From positions 1-63,180 of IMG/VR virus record IMGVR_UViG_3300042898_003076: a stretch of 63,180 bases of DNA, one strand, 5' to 3'. Positions 20,901 through 28,984 of the stretch are shown piece after piece. Made by a program: the position numbers and the translations under genes. Each line of letters starts with the position of its first letter. Position 1 is the stretch's first letter. Source of the DNA: a virus. The notes under the pieces are model-generated. The model ran no database searches, was not told the origin of the DNA, and worked only from the letters and a program-made list of their open reading frames with translations.

Positions 20901-22063
20901 TTAGGACTATTTGAACCTAATTTTTTGTGCATATTTTCTATAATACGCCATGAATTAGGTGCATTTAGTTTTGGAGCAACATACAAATTATAATAATTGT
21001 TTGCTTGCTCTAAACATGCAGCATCACCTTCTTTACATGTTGCAATTCTTTGATCATAAATGTTTTTATACTTTTCAATTTCTTGAGGAGTGTATATAAA
21101 ATCATTTGTGTTTAATGGAACATTAACTTGTGAGTTATACATCTGAGCCTTAGGAAGATTGCCACCTTGTTCAAATAACATGTAAGGATTACCCCTTCTT
21201 CTATTATTAGGATTTGTTGCTTCTCTTTCAGCTCTAGCCCATTCTTGAGTCATTTCTTGAAAAGTCATATTAGATCTTTCATCAGGAAAGTAAGGCAAGT
21301 TTATAATATTCTTAGCAGGTCCCTTCAACCAATCAGCTGGCATATCAGCAGGAAGAACAAAAGGACCATTACTATTATTCTTAGTAGGAAAACAACCTCT
21401 AGAGGTACATATTTCATCAGGAGGTATTTGATATACTGTTTCATCATTAGGATTCAGTCCTCCCGGACCTGGTCCAAATGTAGGCTCATTAGGCCAAGGT
21501 ATACCAGTATTTCTGCTAGGTGTTATTGGCCAACGTATTGGGCCTGGACCAGTACGTTTTGGATATACTCCCCAACCTGGATCAAGGGGATATTGTCTCC
21601 TTTCTTGTTGTTGCCAAGCGCTCATTATATCTTCCCAAGAAGGAGTATTATTACTTGGGTAATATGGAAGATTTTGATATGTTGGAAATTCTACAGGAGC
21701 AGATTGTGCAAATACATTACTGTTTTGAGGTGCTAAAGAATTCATAAATCTTTTTGCAGCCATCTCATAACCGTTTTCAGCTTTATGCAATCCACCATGT
21801 TTTGCAATTCTCTGATAACGCATTGTTGCATTCTCAGGCATACCTTGCTCAAATACAAAATCATGATTTGGAAAAAAATATCTTTCACCAGGTTTTGCAA
21901 GTATTGGATTACCAGTACCTCTACCACCCATAGGAATCATAAGCACATCATGATTAACATTGTTCATGTCAATGTGTTGTGAAGGAATAATATTGAAATC
22001 ATTAAACCTATCAGGTGAGTTTTTCCTGTAGCCTTCTAGAGATATGTTGCCTCTCTTTTTCAT
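14975..22063 (-). CDS. Giant multidomain tail protein with transglycosylase-like domain and zinc ribbon (2362 aa)
   Basis: The largest gene in the window. Seen: a short MKKRGNISLEGYRKNSP start; a possible CHAP/NlpC-like region at about residues 365-500 (SWHLAGLYKQAG, then HSARVIGY with His 475), tentative because no catalytic Cys is obvious; a lytic-transglycosylase-like segment with ALTETGGGDD (Glu 593) and GITQINP (residues 625-631), the spacing expected of the SLT fold; two GG-x-LPKAQMYNSQVN repeats (about residues 310 and 755); a zinc ribbon with Cys 1259/1262 and 1278/1281; a long disordered Gly/Met/Asn/Pro-rich C-terminal third with many GG and a CMNCGG motif; and a C-terminus ending ELTEDEIQQIMEAGGSVTYLD. 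Its start codon overlaps the stop of the hub gene by 1 nt (TAATG). Likely role: a tail-tip or ejected protein that breaches peptidoglycan during infection. Confidence 0.75.
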   Translation of the reverse strand: MKKRGNISLEGYRKNSPDRFNDFNIIPSQHIDMNNVNHDVLMIPMGGRGTGNPILAKPGERYFFPNHDFVFEQGMPENATMRYQRIAKHGGLHKAENGYEMAAKRFMNSLAPQNSNVFAQSAPVEFPTYQNLPYYPSNNTPSWEDIMSAWQQQERRQYPLDPGWGVYPKRTGPGPIRWPITPSRNTGIPWPNEPTFGPGPGGLNPNDETVYQIPPDEICTSRGCFPTKNNSNGPFVLPADMPADWLKGPAKNIINLPYFPDERSNMTFQEMTQEWARAEREATNPNNRRRGNPYMLFEQGGNLPKAQMYNSQVNVPLNTNDFIYTPQEIEKYKNIYDQRIATCKEGDAACLEQANNYYNLYVAPKLNAPNSWRIIENMHKKLGSNSPNKDSYDSWHLAGLYKQAGAKVNLAAPIKNPSQTQDMLKSMSKEDQQKYWINQNLPIGSLVNFGQSGLDEHYGKGQSYNVKQGLVPTNHSARVIGYSPEGVPYIYDFGKISPITDPTFSSMPLSIITSPQEVQGYTYENLKKQGKLEGSKMNPLKIQTKGADYDPDEYEPFVQSLSKNKDLYANALGMSDDEYNNYARHAAALALTETGGGDDTTIRWKYGLPIPSYVSDKLGFGDTKGITQINPDVLFGKKSLANKLASAGIRKDNYDPWNSEHAAIATMALLKDNRSVQDKYAKTAGNKADLSEAEKTYYQWSMPRTLRKGEAKGESEKIKRYLENYNKIQADFDQHNRYLAENRKFGGGLPKAQMYNSQVNKPMPNFDPRVMGPAMRQQQIAAHNRAVAQSSTPDVLQERVPQKFESKALDVLTNPFTAATNMYQHGYLPDNFTQGQSNYLDLAQDYINPASLGRSMYNAATNVFDPEMYKDFAKAGAAGMLDLTGNEIPQEYKDASMRSLQRLGDMAAAVPGIKSASPYVKKALETTQKQLSKGAKVAANVADKKIIKPLQELTQRTTPIQNYTQLNNIKTSNNFNDLDAVSNYFYNKFGSTDNLLKNLKDKDFDTRIIDAVFNHGNDEEKIKLANHLYDVLQGSKIDRALNKADEFVGKKLVKGVKAPDLKEVVEKANEKLAKGVGIKKGELPVKLSANNPNNRVSVKVGDDVTGFIDLSPVGKPAPKFSDILKGIQELKGVKPGFAKDYVDATNFRNAQFPGLAKSGDFPFTVAAEDVGKQLMGQGYSGEINKAISEALKERGSRLYSGATGHTDLGRQRYENLLNKGYVEDISPRIPGSYNMVQPGNEIFMYKKRGGALLNKTLTCPSCGWSWKAVDGGTDIATCHKCGGTAKMQKGGRTPIYVTDPNDPRLQAYNDSLSWYNHGIEGMKRIMDGTWAPGIPANPNPPFIGANEFHEQFAYLRPEDRFYPGQPRPIGYFTTGNVISPDKFGVMSENNGSRWGDQAYYKKPTQPIVYKESTKVTTPKTLKRTLTPIKKKEAVPQEIVDYLQQKQMSLPTQQQEPELRMPTTPKDTTAGKRIAWRMDPDTKKMVPVIGGMKEKVKDMKRLYNKDIPSSTAAIPADFIPQFEPDGNADVVSKKMGGWLDELDEEYRRGGALLNRRETNKNIKSSINQLMRRNETLFGPRGRNFYNPNPMKKYYKGGIAFPQAPTAGDTPGQQESEFYAPNWIPKGPVGFYEHGGIAYPQQPTSDYFFSGSPWMAHYDMGGGLPSGANNMYMPCMNCGGYMEDGGMYYAQPGKIINPTPVPAMDADMYEKNVLAPKDQAYTQDLINKAKKQEEWNKAHPWTRSAGTTPEGAQLFHKTGQSGTPQDYVYNTKSGAYDSYNPTPVIAKQRYGGFQSGGFMSPDNMMDYPIFSQGGDPYDYADGGINNPGFRALPQNVQQNIISNMADGGNVADYDQDQYTRILGNNFMSGVQGNMPNNTMSEAGMQFAQNPYQMPEGEYGYNMNSFNAPNMMNAGNMFDIQDKYDQLKNKNKGIGANMYNTGMFALGTANQYTKYKARKKGSGTLEGTPDMATNQGIGNTMDQSAQSGMARYGAAYIPKAQDGRRHLDYFTKAAGMPQLTFPSPSSASTSSANPNNLSPEALAKKQAFWNEADAYDQKSAMYNQMQQAGYPNMMRQQGQFAPGFQSMYDNFGNDDYNVGRMSRGMQNMLPYLMANPQNTYLQEYNAKKALFGPGARKVSMKFRTVFDPRTGQQVQVPAEGKGSAKGKADMMNDPNISRYSKEDLKLMYGTSDEPKGTSTQKDYEDMNMFERMKVNRQNKRMMKEEGRREKKWGVQNAIPENPDYTAPAGTTFANNMAYAPAPPPAQSGYPTTSGYNLFNTSLNTTRPAYTPRNVFGTPSSNMLTGPFDQNKRMMERLNQSQALRDPLSVQQQRYGGMYEVGGIQELTEDEIQQIMEAGGSVTYLD

Positions 22064-25000
22064 TAGCGTGGAGAGTATAAGTTTTTATTGTTTGTAAATA
22101 CTATAAGCATCTTCTTGTCACCTGAAATTTTCTTACGTAAAAATACATAATTTAAGTAATGCCTGAACTTTTTTCTTTGAAATTCTTGCTTATTATAATT
22201 CATGTTTGGATTGTTCAAAACTCTATTATAACCATTGGCTCCAGTATTCCAAATCATTCTTTGTGCATTAGGGTTATATTCACCTCTGTCTGCTGTGATA
22301 TCCCAGAACTGATTGAACCTATAACGGTTCTCTACTTTAGAGTAAACTATGTCTATGAAGTTGGCTTGGATCTTAGGGTAGCTTACCATAGCCATAGGAT
22401 CATGTCTTGGCTGTAAGTTGAGTTTCAGAAGACCAGAGACCTGTTCTGTATTGTATACAACAGCCTCATCAAAATTATAGTCTAGTACATGGAATCTATC
22501 ATAAGCATTAGCTGCATACTTGTAGCACTCTAATTGATACTCAACACTGCGTATTGTATTTACAGTTTGTGCTGTGTCTACTAAGTATTCAATTTCAAAG
22601 GGATAGTCTTTACCGTAATAGTTACAGTAACTGTCTGTGCGGTAATTGTGTATCCAGATTTTCTTATCATCAATTGACAGGAATGTGTTCTTCCCGGGCA
22701 TTATTAAATTAGGATGCCAGTCATGATAAGATACCCAGTTCTTAGTTTTAGGGTCAAAGCTTATAGTCCAGGATGCATCTTCAAAGTAACGCGTGTCACC
22801 TAGTTCAATATCCATTTGTTTCTGCTCATCTATGTAAACACTAAAGCTTACACCACTGTTGTATTTTACAGTTGTATTTGAAGGTAAGTCTGATCTTAGT
22901 TTGTAGTCTTTCTTAGAAAAATACAACAAGCCATTTTGATTATCAAAAATGGTTTGACAGCCTATGCCTCTTACTGGATTATTAGTTAACTGGAAGTCAG
23001 GGTAAAGCTCTGTTAGCATATAAGGAAGATATTTTACCAACCACCATTTTATGTCCATCATTGAAAGCTCTTCAAGACCACCGCCGTAGTTAAAGATCTT
23101 ACCTTGGTTTTGACTCATCCAGTAAACTCCGTTAGGTGTATTGATTACACTAAGAGTGTCTTGGCAAGATGCATACTCATAAGGAGCATCCGCATTTACA
23201 ATTCTTTGTAAAGGTTGACTAAACAATCCACCATCACCTATTGTAAGCTTGGTACCTAGTCCTGTTTCTAATTGATCAGTACCTTGGAACATAACCGGAC
23301 TTTGTGAATCAAAAAAGATCATTGCACCATTTTTGTTTATAGGTTTAATGCAAGTTACTGGTACATCAAAGTCATAGTAGTTGTTAGGTAAAAAGTCTCT
23401 CCAATTATCATGCAGACTTTCATACTGTAATGGATTTGAGTAGATTACTCTTGAGTCATTATAGGTATAGCAAGTCTCTGCAATATAGGGATCATAATTA
23501 TTCTTCTGTGGATAAGCCCATGATACGTAGTTCAAGAATAGTTTTGAGATACTCAAAGACTTGTCATACTTATAATAGTTTCCAGACTTTATAATCTTAG
23601 TGTTGAATAAAGCTTTTGTATCTGTGTATCTGTAAGGGTCATAATATAATTCTGTTTCTAACTCTCCCCAGTCACGTAAATCTATGTTGATTTCAGATTC
23701 AACAAAAAAGTCTTTTACACCTGAGTTGAACAAATAAAACCAAGCATATTTAACTGATATTCTAAAGTTTATTGCTTGAAGAAAACTTGGACAATTTGCA
23801 TTTGCATCTAAGCTGTAGTAGTCATTTGGTAATATTACGTTATTAAAGTTAGCTGTTGTAAGAACTGTACCTAATGAAGACATAAAGTCTCCTGTTTCAA
23901 ACTGATTAAAATTTGCCCAAAAACGTGGGTAAGGTATCATCTCATTTCTTGTGTAGTCTAGTTGTGCTCCATCAGGTTGTCCATATAACCAGTCATAAAA
24001 GTAGAAGAAAGTATTCTTTTCTGTGTAACGGCCCATGTAAGTGTCACCTCCAAATAATACATCTGACTTAACCGGTACTTCTTTTGTTGGTGCTTTCATT
24101 GTACATGTTGATACAGGCACACTTATAATACCATTAATTTGACCATACTGATTTCTGATCCTTTGCTTCAATGAAGCATAATGAGAAGAACATCTTTGAT
24201 GACCAGCATTACCACTAGAGACATTATAACTATTACCTGGACCAAATTCAATCTTTGTAGGATCTTTAGGAACTTGTGTGTTATTTAATTGAGATTGATT
24301 TTCAAGTAAATCATTTACATCAGTTGCTTTATATCTAGTCCTGTCATTTATTGTTGGGTTTTGCAAATTACTAGTAATGTTTACAGCAACAAACTTAGAT
24401 CTGTAAGCATTATTGATTCTTGAACTTGCATTGAAGTTTGTACTCTGTGGTCCTATGTAAGCTTGATCAGCAATGCTGAAACGTCTATTGCCTGGTACTG
24501 ATGCAACGTAACTATTATAAAAACCATGAGAGTGATATCTTAAAGCAAAGTCTTTAAAGCTACAAATAGATTTGAAAAAGTTTAATGTCTCATCTGTACC
24601 TTGTGAAAAGTAATTGAAGAATAGAGGAAGCTTTGCTGTAGTTCTTAATAGAGCAGGTATACTTTTCAAACCTGTACCATCTTCAATATCAACATCATTT
24701 TTTCTAGTTGAGTAAGCTCTTGTTACTGAATTTGCTGTATTTTGTGCTATACGCCAAGGTGTTAAAAGACTATCATTAGTTTGACCACTTAATATATTAA
24801 GTGCTAATGAAGCACCTTGATTAAATGCTGTATTATATCCTGCATAGGCTGTATTCATCAAAGTTCTCTGTGATGGTATAATAACGTTATCTGCAAGTGT
24901 TGGAGATGTTTTTAATAAAACAGCTGATGAAGCTACTGTTGCAGCGGATGTACCTACTCCATATGGTGCAAACCAAGTATTATTTGTTAAACGTGGTACA

Positions 25001-27177
25001 TTTGCTTCAGACATACCAGGCGCTGCAGGTTGTTGATATTTTATAGTTCTCTTACCGTTTGCTGCAACCATAGCAATACCGGCACCGGCAATTGCAGATA
25101 ATACAAATGCTAAGTTTGTAATAAGTTTTTCTTTTGGATGCTCTTCAGATTTATCAAACTTGCCTGTTACAGCTCCATTAAACTCACCAGAAATTTTAAG
25201 TTCCTTAGCATTTAAGTAAGGGTCAGTAAAGTTTGTATCAGGGCTGTGAAAAGACAATAAAGATTGTGAATAAGCTGATTGTGCATTATAACCAGAACTT
25301 GGAGAATTAGATCCAAGAAAAGTACAACCAGGTCCACTTACTCGAGTTGTAGACAAAAAAGGATCAGGTGTTAAGTCATTGTAAGGGTAGTTTACAAAAT
25401 AGCCTTGTTGAGTGCTTCCGGGAATATTGTAGTTACGCATGTTGTTAATAAGACCTTTTGCTAAGATGGTCTTATTACCGTTACGTGCTCCTCTTAAGAT
25501 TTGGTATCCTACAATTCCTGGTACAGGTGTTATACCGTCATTCAGCAAAGGTGCTTTGATATTCTCAAATTTAACACCCATAATTCTTAATCTGTCTTTG
25601 GCACCATTAAGATATTGTACACTTGAATGTGTGTAAAGGTCAGGGAACTTATGATGTCTTATAGGAGCACCACAAAGATCTAATGTATTAAGTGGTACAC
25701 CAGTATAAGGATTTACTGTTGTATTAAATCCAGGAGCAAGAGGATTTGTAACAGCATTCCACACCTGAGGTCTTTTATCAGGATAGTCTTCTGTTGATTC
25801 CCAATAACCCATGTAACCTTCACCTACAACTACACCTCCGTCAGGTAAAACCGTTCCAGGATTAATAGTAAAAGTTGCTGTGTTTTCAACAAGCCATCTG
25901 TAGTTAAAACCACCACTGATTTCATCATTTAAAGCATCAGTTACAACTGGTGTAAGTTCATTAGGAAAAGCACCTCTTCCTGGAATATGATATTCAGAAG
26001 ACTTATCTCCTGTATCATAAACCCACTGAATGAAAAAAGCATAAACCTCATCTCTGAGGTAATTGGTCTTGTTACCACCAGCACGGTAGTAATTAGTTGC
26101 GTATTCTACTGATTGCCACTTGGCAACTATTTGATTTGCAAAAGGCTGATAGTTAAAGTCTTCTTTGCCGTATACGCCAGTGCGGATTAAGTAATCACTA
26201 ACATTGTACATGGCTTCTGTCTTCTCTGTAACGGGATTCATTAGAGGAAGAAATTCCACAGGAACTGCAGGCCACGTGCTATCTATTGTATCAAAGCTTA
26301 ATCTCTTTTGTCTAGTGCTATAAAGTCCGGCAAGTTTTGCAACAGTTTGTTGATTTACAACATAGACTAAAACAACTTGAATTTGTTCAAATGATTGATC
26401 TAAATTGTATAAGTCAATATCAATAGATCCTGCTGTATTATTATGTTCAAACACTGCTTGAACATTTGAGATGTAATAGTTACTAACCTTAACTCCAGCT
26501 ATAGCATAAGCAATAGCTACCATGTAAGATCCGTTTAAAAGAGTTCCGCCAGATACACCTTTTTTTACTTCTGCGCAAGGTGTGCTGATTAAAGGAGCAA
26601 GACGTATTTTATTACAGTCTAAAGCAGATGAGTTTACTGTATCATTACAAGGAGGTTGACCTGGTGATCCTGGAGCAGGAACTTGTACCCAAGGTATAGG
26701 ACTATTAGGATTTGTGTAAGCATTATCAGAAGGAGGATCAATTGTAACGTTCATTGTTCTTGAAACGTTTCTTCCTCCATCATCCCAGTATATTCCGTAC
26801 ACACAAGTACTGTTTGGTCTAGATACACCTCTAATAAGATTAGATCTACTAAAGTTTAAACAAGCTGCATTTACAGCAGTAGTGTATTTGCATATGTCTT
26901 CTTGAAATATTCCTATCTCTGAATTAACATCATCAGTAGAGAAGATTGCCCAAGTATCAGCTACTAAATGTACAGCACCAATAATTGTGTATGGTGCAGA
27001 AGCACATTCAAGGTTTGAAGGCTCATTACCTAACTTACCTAAGTCACCTGTTCTAGAATTGTTTATAGCATTTCTAGCATGAGTCCATTGATTAGGGCCC
27101 AATAAGTAGTTGTTAGTGTCTTCATTAAGACTCTTGTTGTATTGCCTAGTATCTATGTTTTGATCTTGTCCAGCCAT
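22063..27177 (-). CDS. Tail hub / muzzle-like (tail stabilisation) protein (1704 aa)
   Basis: The N-terminus reads TNNYLLGPNQWTHARNAINN followed by GDLGKLGNEPSN. This resembles the start of the large crAss-like tail stabilisation or muzzle proteins (P22 gp10-like), in which a similar 'residues, no-ID, sequence name' type beta-propeller region follows. The rest is beta-rich, with many YxW/YD motifs and long Asn/Tyr/Pro-rich loops. Residues about 685-704 (LITNLAFVLSAIAGAGIAMVAA) are a single strongly hydrophobic segment, unusual in such a protein. The gene lies directly after the two connector/ring-like genes (1-nt gap) and overlaps the next giant gene by 1 nt. By family resemblance and position it forms the distal tail hub. 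I am fairly sure it is a tail structural protein, less sure of the exact hub assignment. Confidence 0.7.
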   Translation of the reverse strand: MAGQDQNIDTRQYNKSLNEDTNNYLLGPNQWTHARNAINNSRTGDLGKLGNEPSNLECASAPYTIIGAVHLVADTWAIFSTDDVNSEIGIFQEDICKYTTAVNAACLNFSRSNLIRGVSRPNSTCVYGIYWDDGGRNVSRTMNVTIDPPSDNAYTNPNSPIPWVQVPAPGSPGQPPCNDTVNSSALDCNKIRLAPLISTPCAEVKKGVSGGTLLNGSYMVAIAYAIAGVKVSNYYISNVQAVFEHNNTAGSIDIDLYNLDQSFEQIQVVLVYVVNQQTVAKLAGLYSTRQKRLSFDTIDSTWPAVPVEFLPLMNPVTEKTEAMYNVSDYLIRTGVYGKEDFNYQPFANQIVAKWQSVEYATNYYRAGGNKTNYLRDEVYAFFIQWVYDTGDKSSEYHIPGRGAFPNELTPVVTDALNDEISGGFNYRWLVENTATFTINPGTVLPDGGVVVGEGYMGYWESTEDYPDKRPQVWNAVTNPLAPGFNTTVNPYTGVPLNTLDLCGAPIRHHKFPDLYTHSSVQYLNGAKDRLRIMGVKFENIKAPLLNDGITPVPGIVGYQILRGARNGNKTILAKGLINNMRNYNIPGSTQQGYFVNYPYNDLTPDPFLSTTRVSGPGCTFLGSNSPSSGYNAQSAYSQSLLSFHSPDTNFTDPYLNAKELKISGEFNGAVTGKFDKSEEHPKEKLITNLAFVLSAIAGAGIAMVAANGKRTIKYQQPAAPGMSEANVPRLTNNTWFAPYGVGTSAATVASSAVLLKTSPTLADNVIIPSQRTLMNTAYAGYNTAFNQGASLALNILSGQTNDSLLTPWRIAQNTANSVTRAYSTRKNDVDIEDGTGLKSIPALLRTTAKLPLFFNYFSQGTDETLNFFKSICSFKDFALRYHSHGFYNSYVASVPGNRRFSIADQAYIGPQSTNFNASSRINNAYRSKFVAVNITSNLQNPTINDRTRYKATDVNDLLENQSQLNNTQVPKDPTKIEFGPGNSYNVSSGNAGHQRCSSHYASLKQRIRNQYGQINGIISVPVSTCTMKAPTKEVPVKSDVLFGGDTYMGRYTEKNTFFYFYDWLYGQPDGAQLDYTRNEMIPYPRFWANFNQFETGDFMSSLGTVLTTANFNNVILPNDYYSLDANANCPSFLQAINFRISVKYAWFYLFNSGVKDFFVESEINIDLRDWGELETELYYDPYRYTDTKALFNTKIIKSGNYYKYDKSLSISKLFLNYVSWAYPQKNNYDPYIAETCYTYNDSRVIYSNPLQYESLHDNWRDFLPNNYYDFDVPVTCIKPINKNGAMIFFDSQSPVMFQGTDQLETGLGTKLTIGDGGLFSQPLQRIVNADAPYEYASCQDTLSVINTPNGVYWMSQNQGKIFNYGGGLEELSMMDIKWWLVKYLPYMLTELYPDFQLTNNPVRGIGCQTIFDNQNGLLYFSKKDYKLRSDLPSNTTVKYNSGVSFSVYIDEQKQMDIELGDTRYFEDASWTISFDPKTKNWVSYHDWHPNLIMPGKNTFLSIDDKKIWIHNYRTDSYCNYYGKDYPFEIEYLVDTAQTVNTIRSVEYQLECYKYAANAYDRFHVLDYNFDEAVVYNTEQVSGLLKLNLQPRHDPMAMVSYPKIQANFIDIVYSKVENRYRFNQFWDITADRGEYNPNAQRMIWNTGANGYNRVLNNPNMNYNKQEFQRKKFRHYLNYVFLRKKISGDKKMLIVFTNNKNLYSPR

Positions 27178-27178
27178 C

Positions 27179-28294
27179 TTAGTAATTATATAAACCTGAT
27201 CTTGTACCGGTTATTCCTTCCATGCTTCCAGTACCTTCACCCATTACATTATTAGGGTTGCGGTCCCACTGATACCATGGATATGATTTAAACATGTCAT
27301 AGTATTTAGAATATTGTGCACGTCTGTTAGTCCACCACATTCTCTTCATTTCAGCAAAGTTAGGAGTATTAACAATTGATAATGCATAATTTCTTGCAGC
27401 TCTTAATCTTGCTTCAACCATTTGAAGCTTAGCTGTTACATTCTCATCATTCATTAACAAGTTCTCTAGGATCCTTTGTTTAATAGCGTACTCATAGTAT
27501 TCATTAAGCATGTCATGATCAGGAACAAGTAAGTCACCATTATCATCTTCAAGCATACCTTGATAGTTGATGTAAACTCTACCATCTTTAAAGGTAGTGT
27601 ATAAGAAGCCATTCTGTATCCAAGCTTGGTTAGGAGTATTAAGGTATAAGTTTGGACAACCACAATCCACAGTTTGAGGATTCTCTAATATCTTCAGAGG
27701 AAGAAGACGTTTGTAGGTATTTGTTCTTGTAGCCGTAATTTGTACAAGCTCATAACAATCATTTTTACAATTCATGAATACTCTTGGTTTTACACAAGAA
27801 TTGCCAAATGGAACTAGAGGATCGTATGGAGGAACACAATTTGATTCAGGTGTAGTAGAACAAGAAGTAACACATGATGCACTACAAGTACATTGATTAG
27901 GCGGACACTTTTGACAGTTAACTGTACCATCTGTGCAAGGACTAATATAAGCTTGTGTTTCTTTGTAAGGAGTAAGCATTGGATTACTCAAAGGTATTTC
28001 TTGAATATTTGTACCTTGAGGTATAGGTTGCATGACAGTTACCTCATCACATATCATTGCAAAGTTTAATACAAAAAAATCATCTGGTAATTTTACTCTA
28101 CCATTTTCAACTTCAAGTAAAGCTTCTTTGGTCATGTATATTCTCAAGCCAAGATCATAGTTAATCTTCTTTGCAACTTTAATAAGTTGCTGAGGCTCAA
28201 TCATGTTTTGTAATGACAAGTTTTGAAAGTCTACCTGAATATCACTCAAGAGAGAATCAAATGTCCGGTATTTTAATGTATAATTGTAACTCAT
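27179..28294 (-). CDS. Connector / tail ring-like structural protein (371 aa)
   Basis: The N-terminal half contains TFDSLLSDIQVDFQNL and VAKKINYDLGLRIYMTKEALLEVENGRVKLPDDFFVLNFA, a pattern I associate with head-tail connector or ring proteins of crAss-like and other Bacteroidota podophages. A Cys-rich loop near residues 115-155 (CQKCPPNQCTC, then more Cys) could bind metal or form disulfides. The C-terminal 110 residues are helical with aromatic residues (KRMWWTNRRAQYSKYYDMFKSY) and end in a Gly-rich tail. It is between the 224-aa connector-like gene (5 nt) and the hub gene (1 nt). Probably a tail ring or tail tubular protein; no enzyme motif. Confidence 0.65.
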   Translation of the reverse strand: MSYNYTLKYRTFDSLLSDIQVDFQNLSLQNMIEPQQLIKVAKKINYDLGLRIYMTKEALLEVENGRVKLPDDFFVLNFAMICDEVTVMQPIPQGTNIQEIPLSNPMLTPYKETQAYISPCTDGTVNCQKCPPNQCTCSASCVTSCSTTPESNCVPPYDPLVPFGNSCVKPRVFMNCKNDCYELVQITATRTNTYKRLLPLKILENPQTVDCGCPNLYLNTPNQAWIQNGFLYTTFKDGRVYINYQGMLEDDNGDLLVPDHDMLNEYYEYAIKQRILENLLMNDENVTAKLQMVEARLRAARNYALSIVNTPNFAEMKRMWWTNRRAQYSKYYDMFKSYPWYQWDRNPNNVMGEGTGSMEGITGTRSGLYNY

Positions 28295-28299
28295 TTTAA

Positions 28300-28974
28300 T
28301 TAACTTCTAAGTGGTGATTGATTATCATCTGTATTTTCAGGAGGAGCTTGTATCATGAAAGTTAAATCTTTAATAACAGCTTGCTCAATTTCTGCAAACA
28401 AATATTCTGGAAAGTGTGTTTGATCATCTTGACGAGGAGTACATACATCACCATCACAAACATACATTGCAATACTTTCATCCCATAATCCTTCTATTCT
28501 TACAGCTTCCCAAGTAATGTTTGGAAAATACAAATATCCACTCAAGTACCAAAAGTACTTGGTTTTATTGTATTTGAACGTAGAAGTCTTTACCATAGCT
28601 GTATATGTAGCTGGATAAGTTTTGATCATTTCTACTGATCCATCAAGAGAACCTACAGATCTAAACAGAGGACCATATGTTCCTTCTAACAGAGTAGGTA
28701 GCTTTTCTTTTGTACGCATTATTTTACAGTTTGTTTTAATATCAGCACAACAGGCTTCTATTTTATCTACCTCAACAAGATCCACACAAGGCAGAACTTC
28801 AAACAAACTTTGAAAGCGCATGATCTTGTTTTCAGTATCTTGTCTGCGTATATAAAGCTTAGCGTACTTTAATATAAGACTGTACAACAAACGGTCAGTC
28901 AAGAAGGCATCTTCTTTTACACCTTTAACTAGATTTCTTACGCGTGATACTGTTTCACTAATTGTTGTTGCCAT
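28300..28974 (-). CDS. Connector / tail tubular-like protein (224 aa)
   Basis: It starts MATTISETVSRVRNLVKGVKEDAFLTDRLLYSLILKYAKLYIRR, a helical N-terminus common in small head-tail connector and tail tubular proteins. A mixed alpha/beta part with a Cys cluster (CCADIKTNC) and a final beta part with YLYFPNITWEAVRIEGLWDE follow. The C-terminus is acidic and Pro/Asn-rich. The family resemblance is to the small ring proteins of crAss-like phages that sit under the portal. It lies 10 nt after the 195-aa gene and 5 nt before the 371-aa ring-like gene, which supports a connector role. Function is inferred. Confidence 0.65.
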   Translation of the reverse strand: MATTISETVSRVRNLVKGVKEDAFLTDRLLYSLILKYAKLYIRRQDTENKIMRFQSLFEVLPCVDLVEVDKIEACCADIKTNCKIMRTKEKLPTLLEGTYGPLFRSVGSLDGSVEMIKTYPATYTAMVKTSTFKYNKTKYFWYLSGYLYFPNITWEAVRIEGLWDESIAMYVCDGDVCTPRQDDQTHFPEYLFAEIEQAVIKDLTFMIQAPPENTDDNQSPLRS

Positions 28975-28984
28975 TCTGTTTTAT

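Noticed and set aside
21742-21927. Minus-strand 61-codon frame inside the 2362-aa gene
   Set aside because: Alternate frame within a longer, well-supported gene; no motif or start context.
4154-22063. Virion RNA polymerase of the crAss-like type among the giant proteins
   Set aside because: I could not find a DxDGD-type catalytic motif in these giant genes. The polymerase, if present, would be outside the window.
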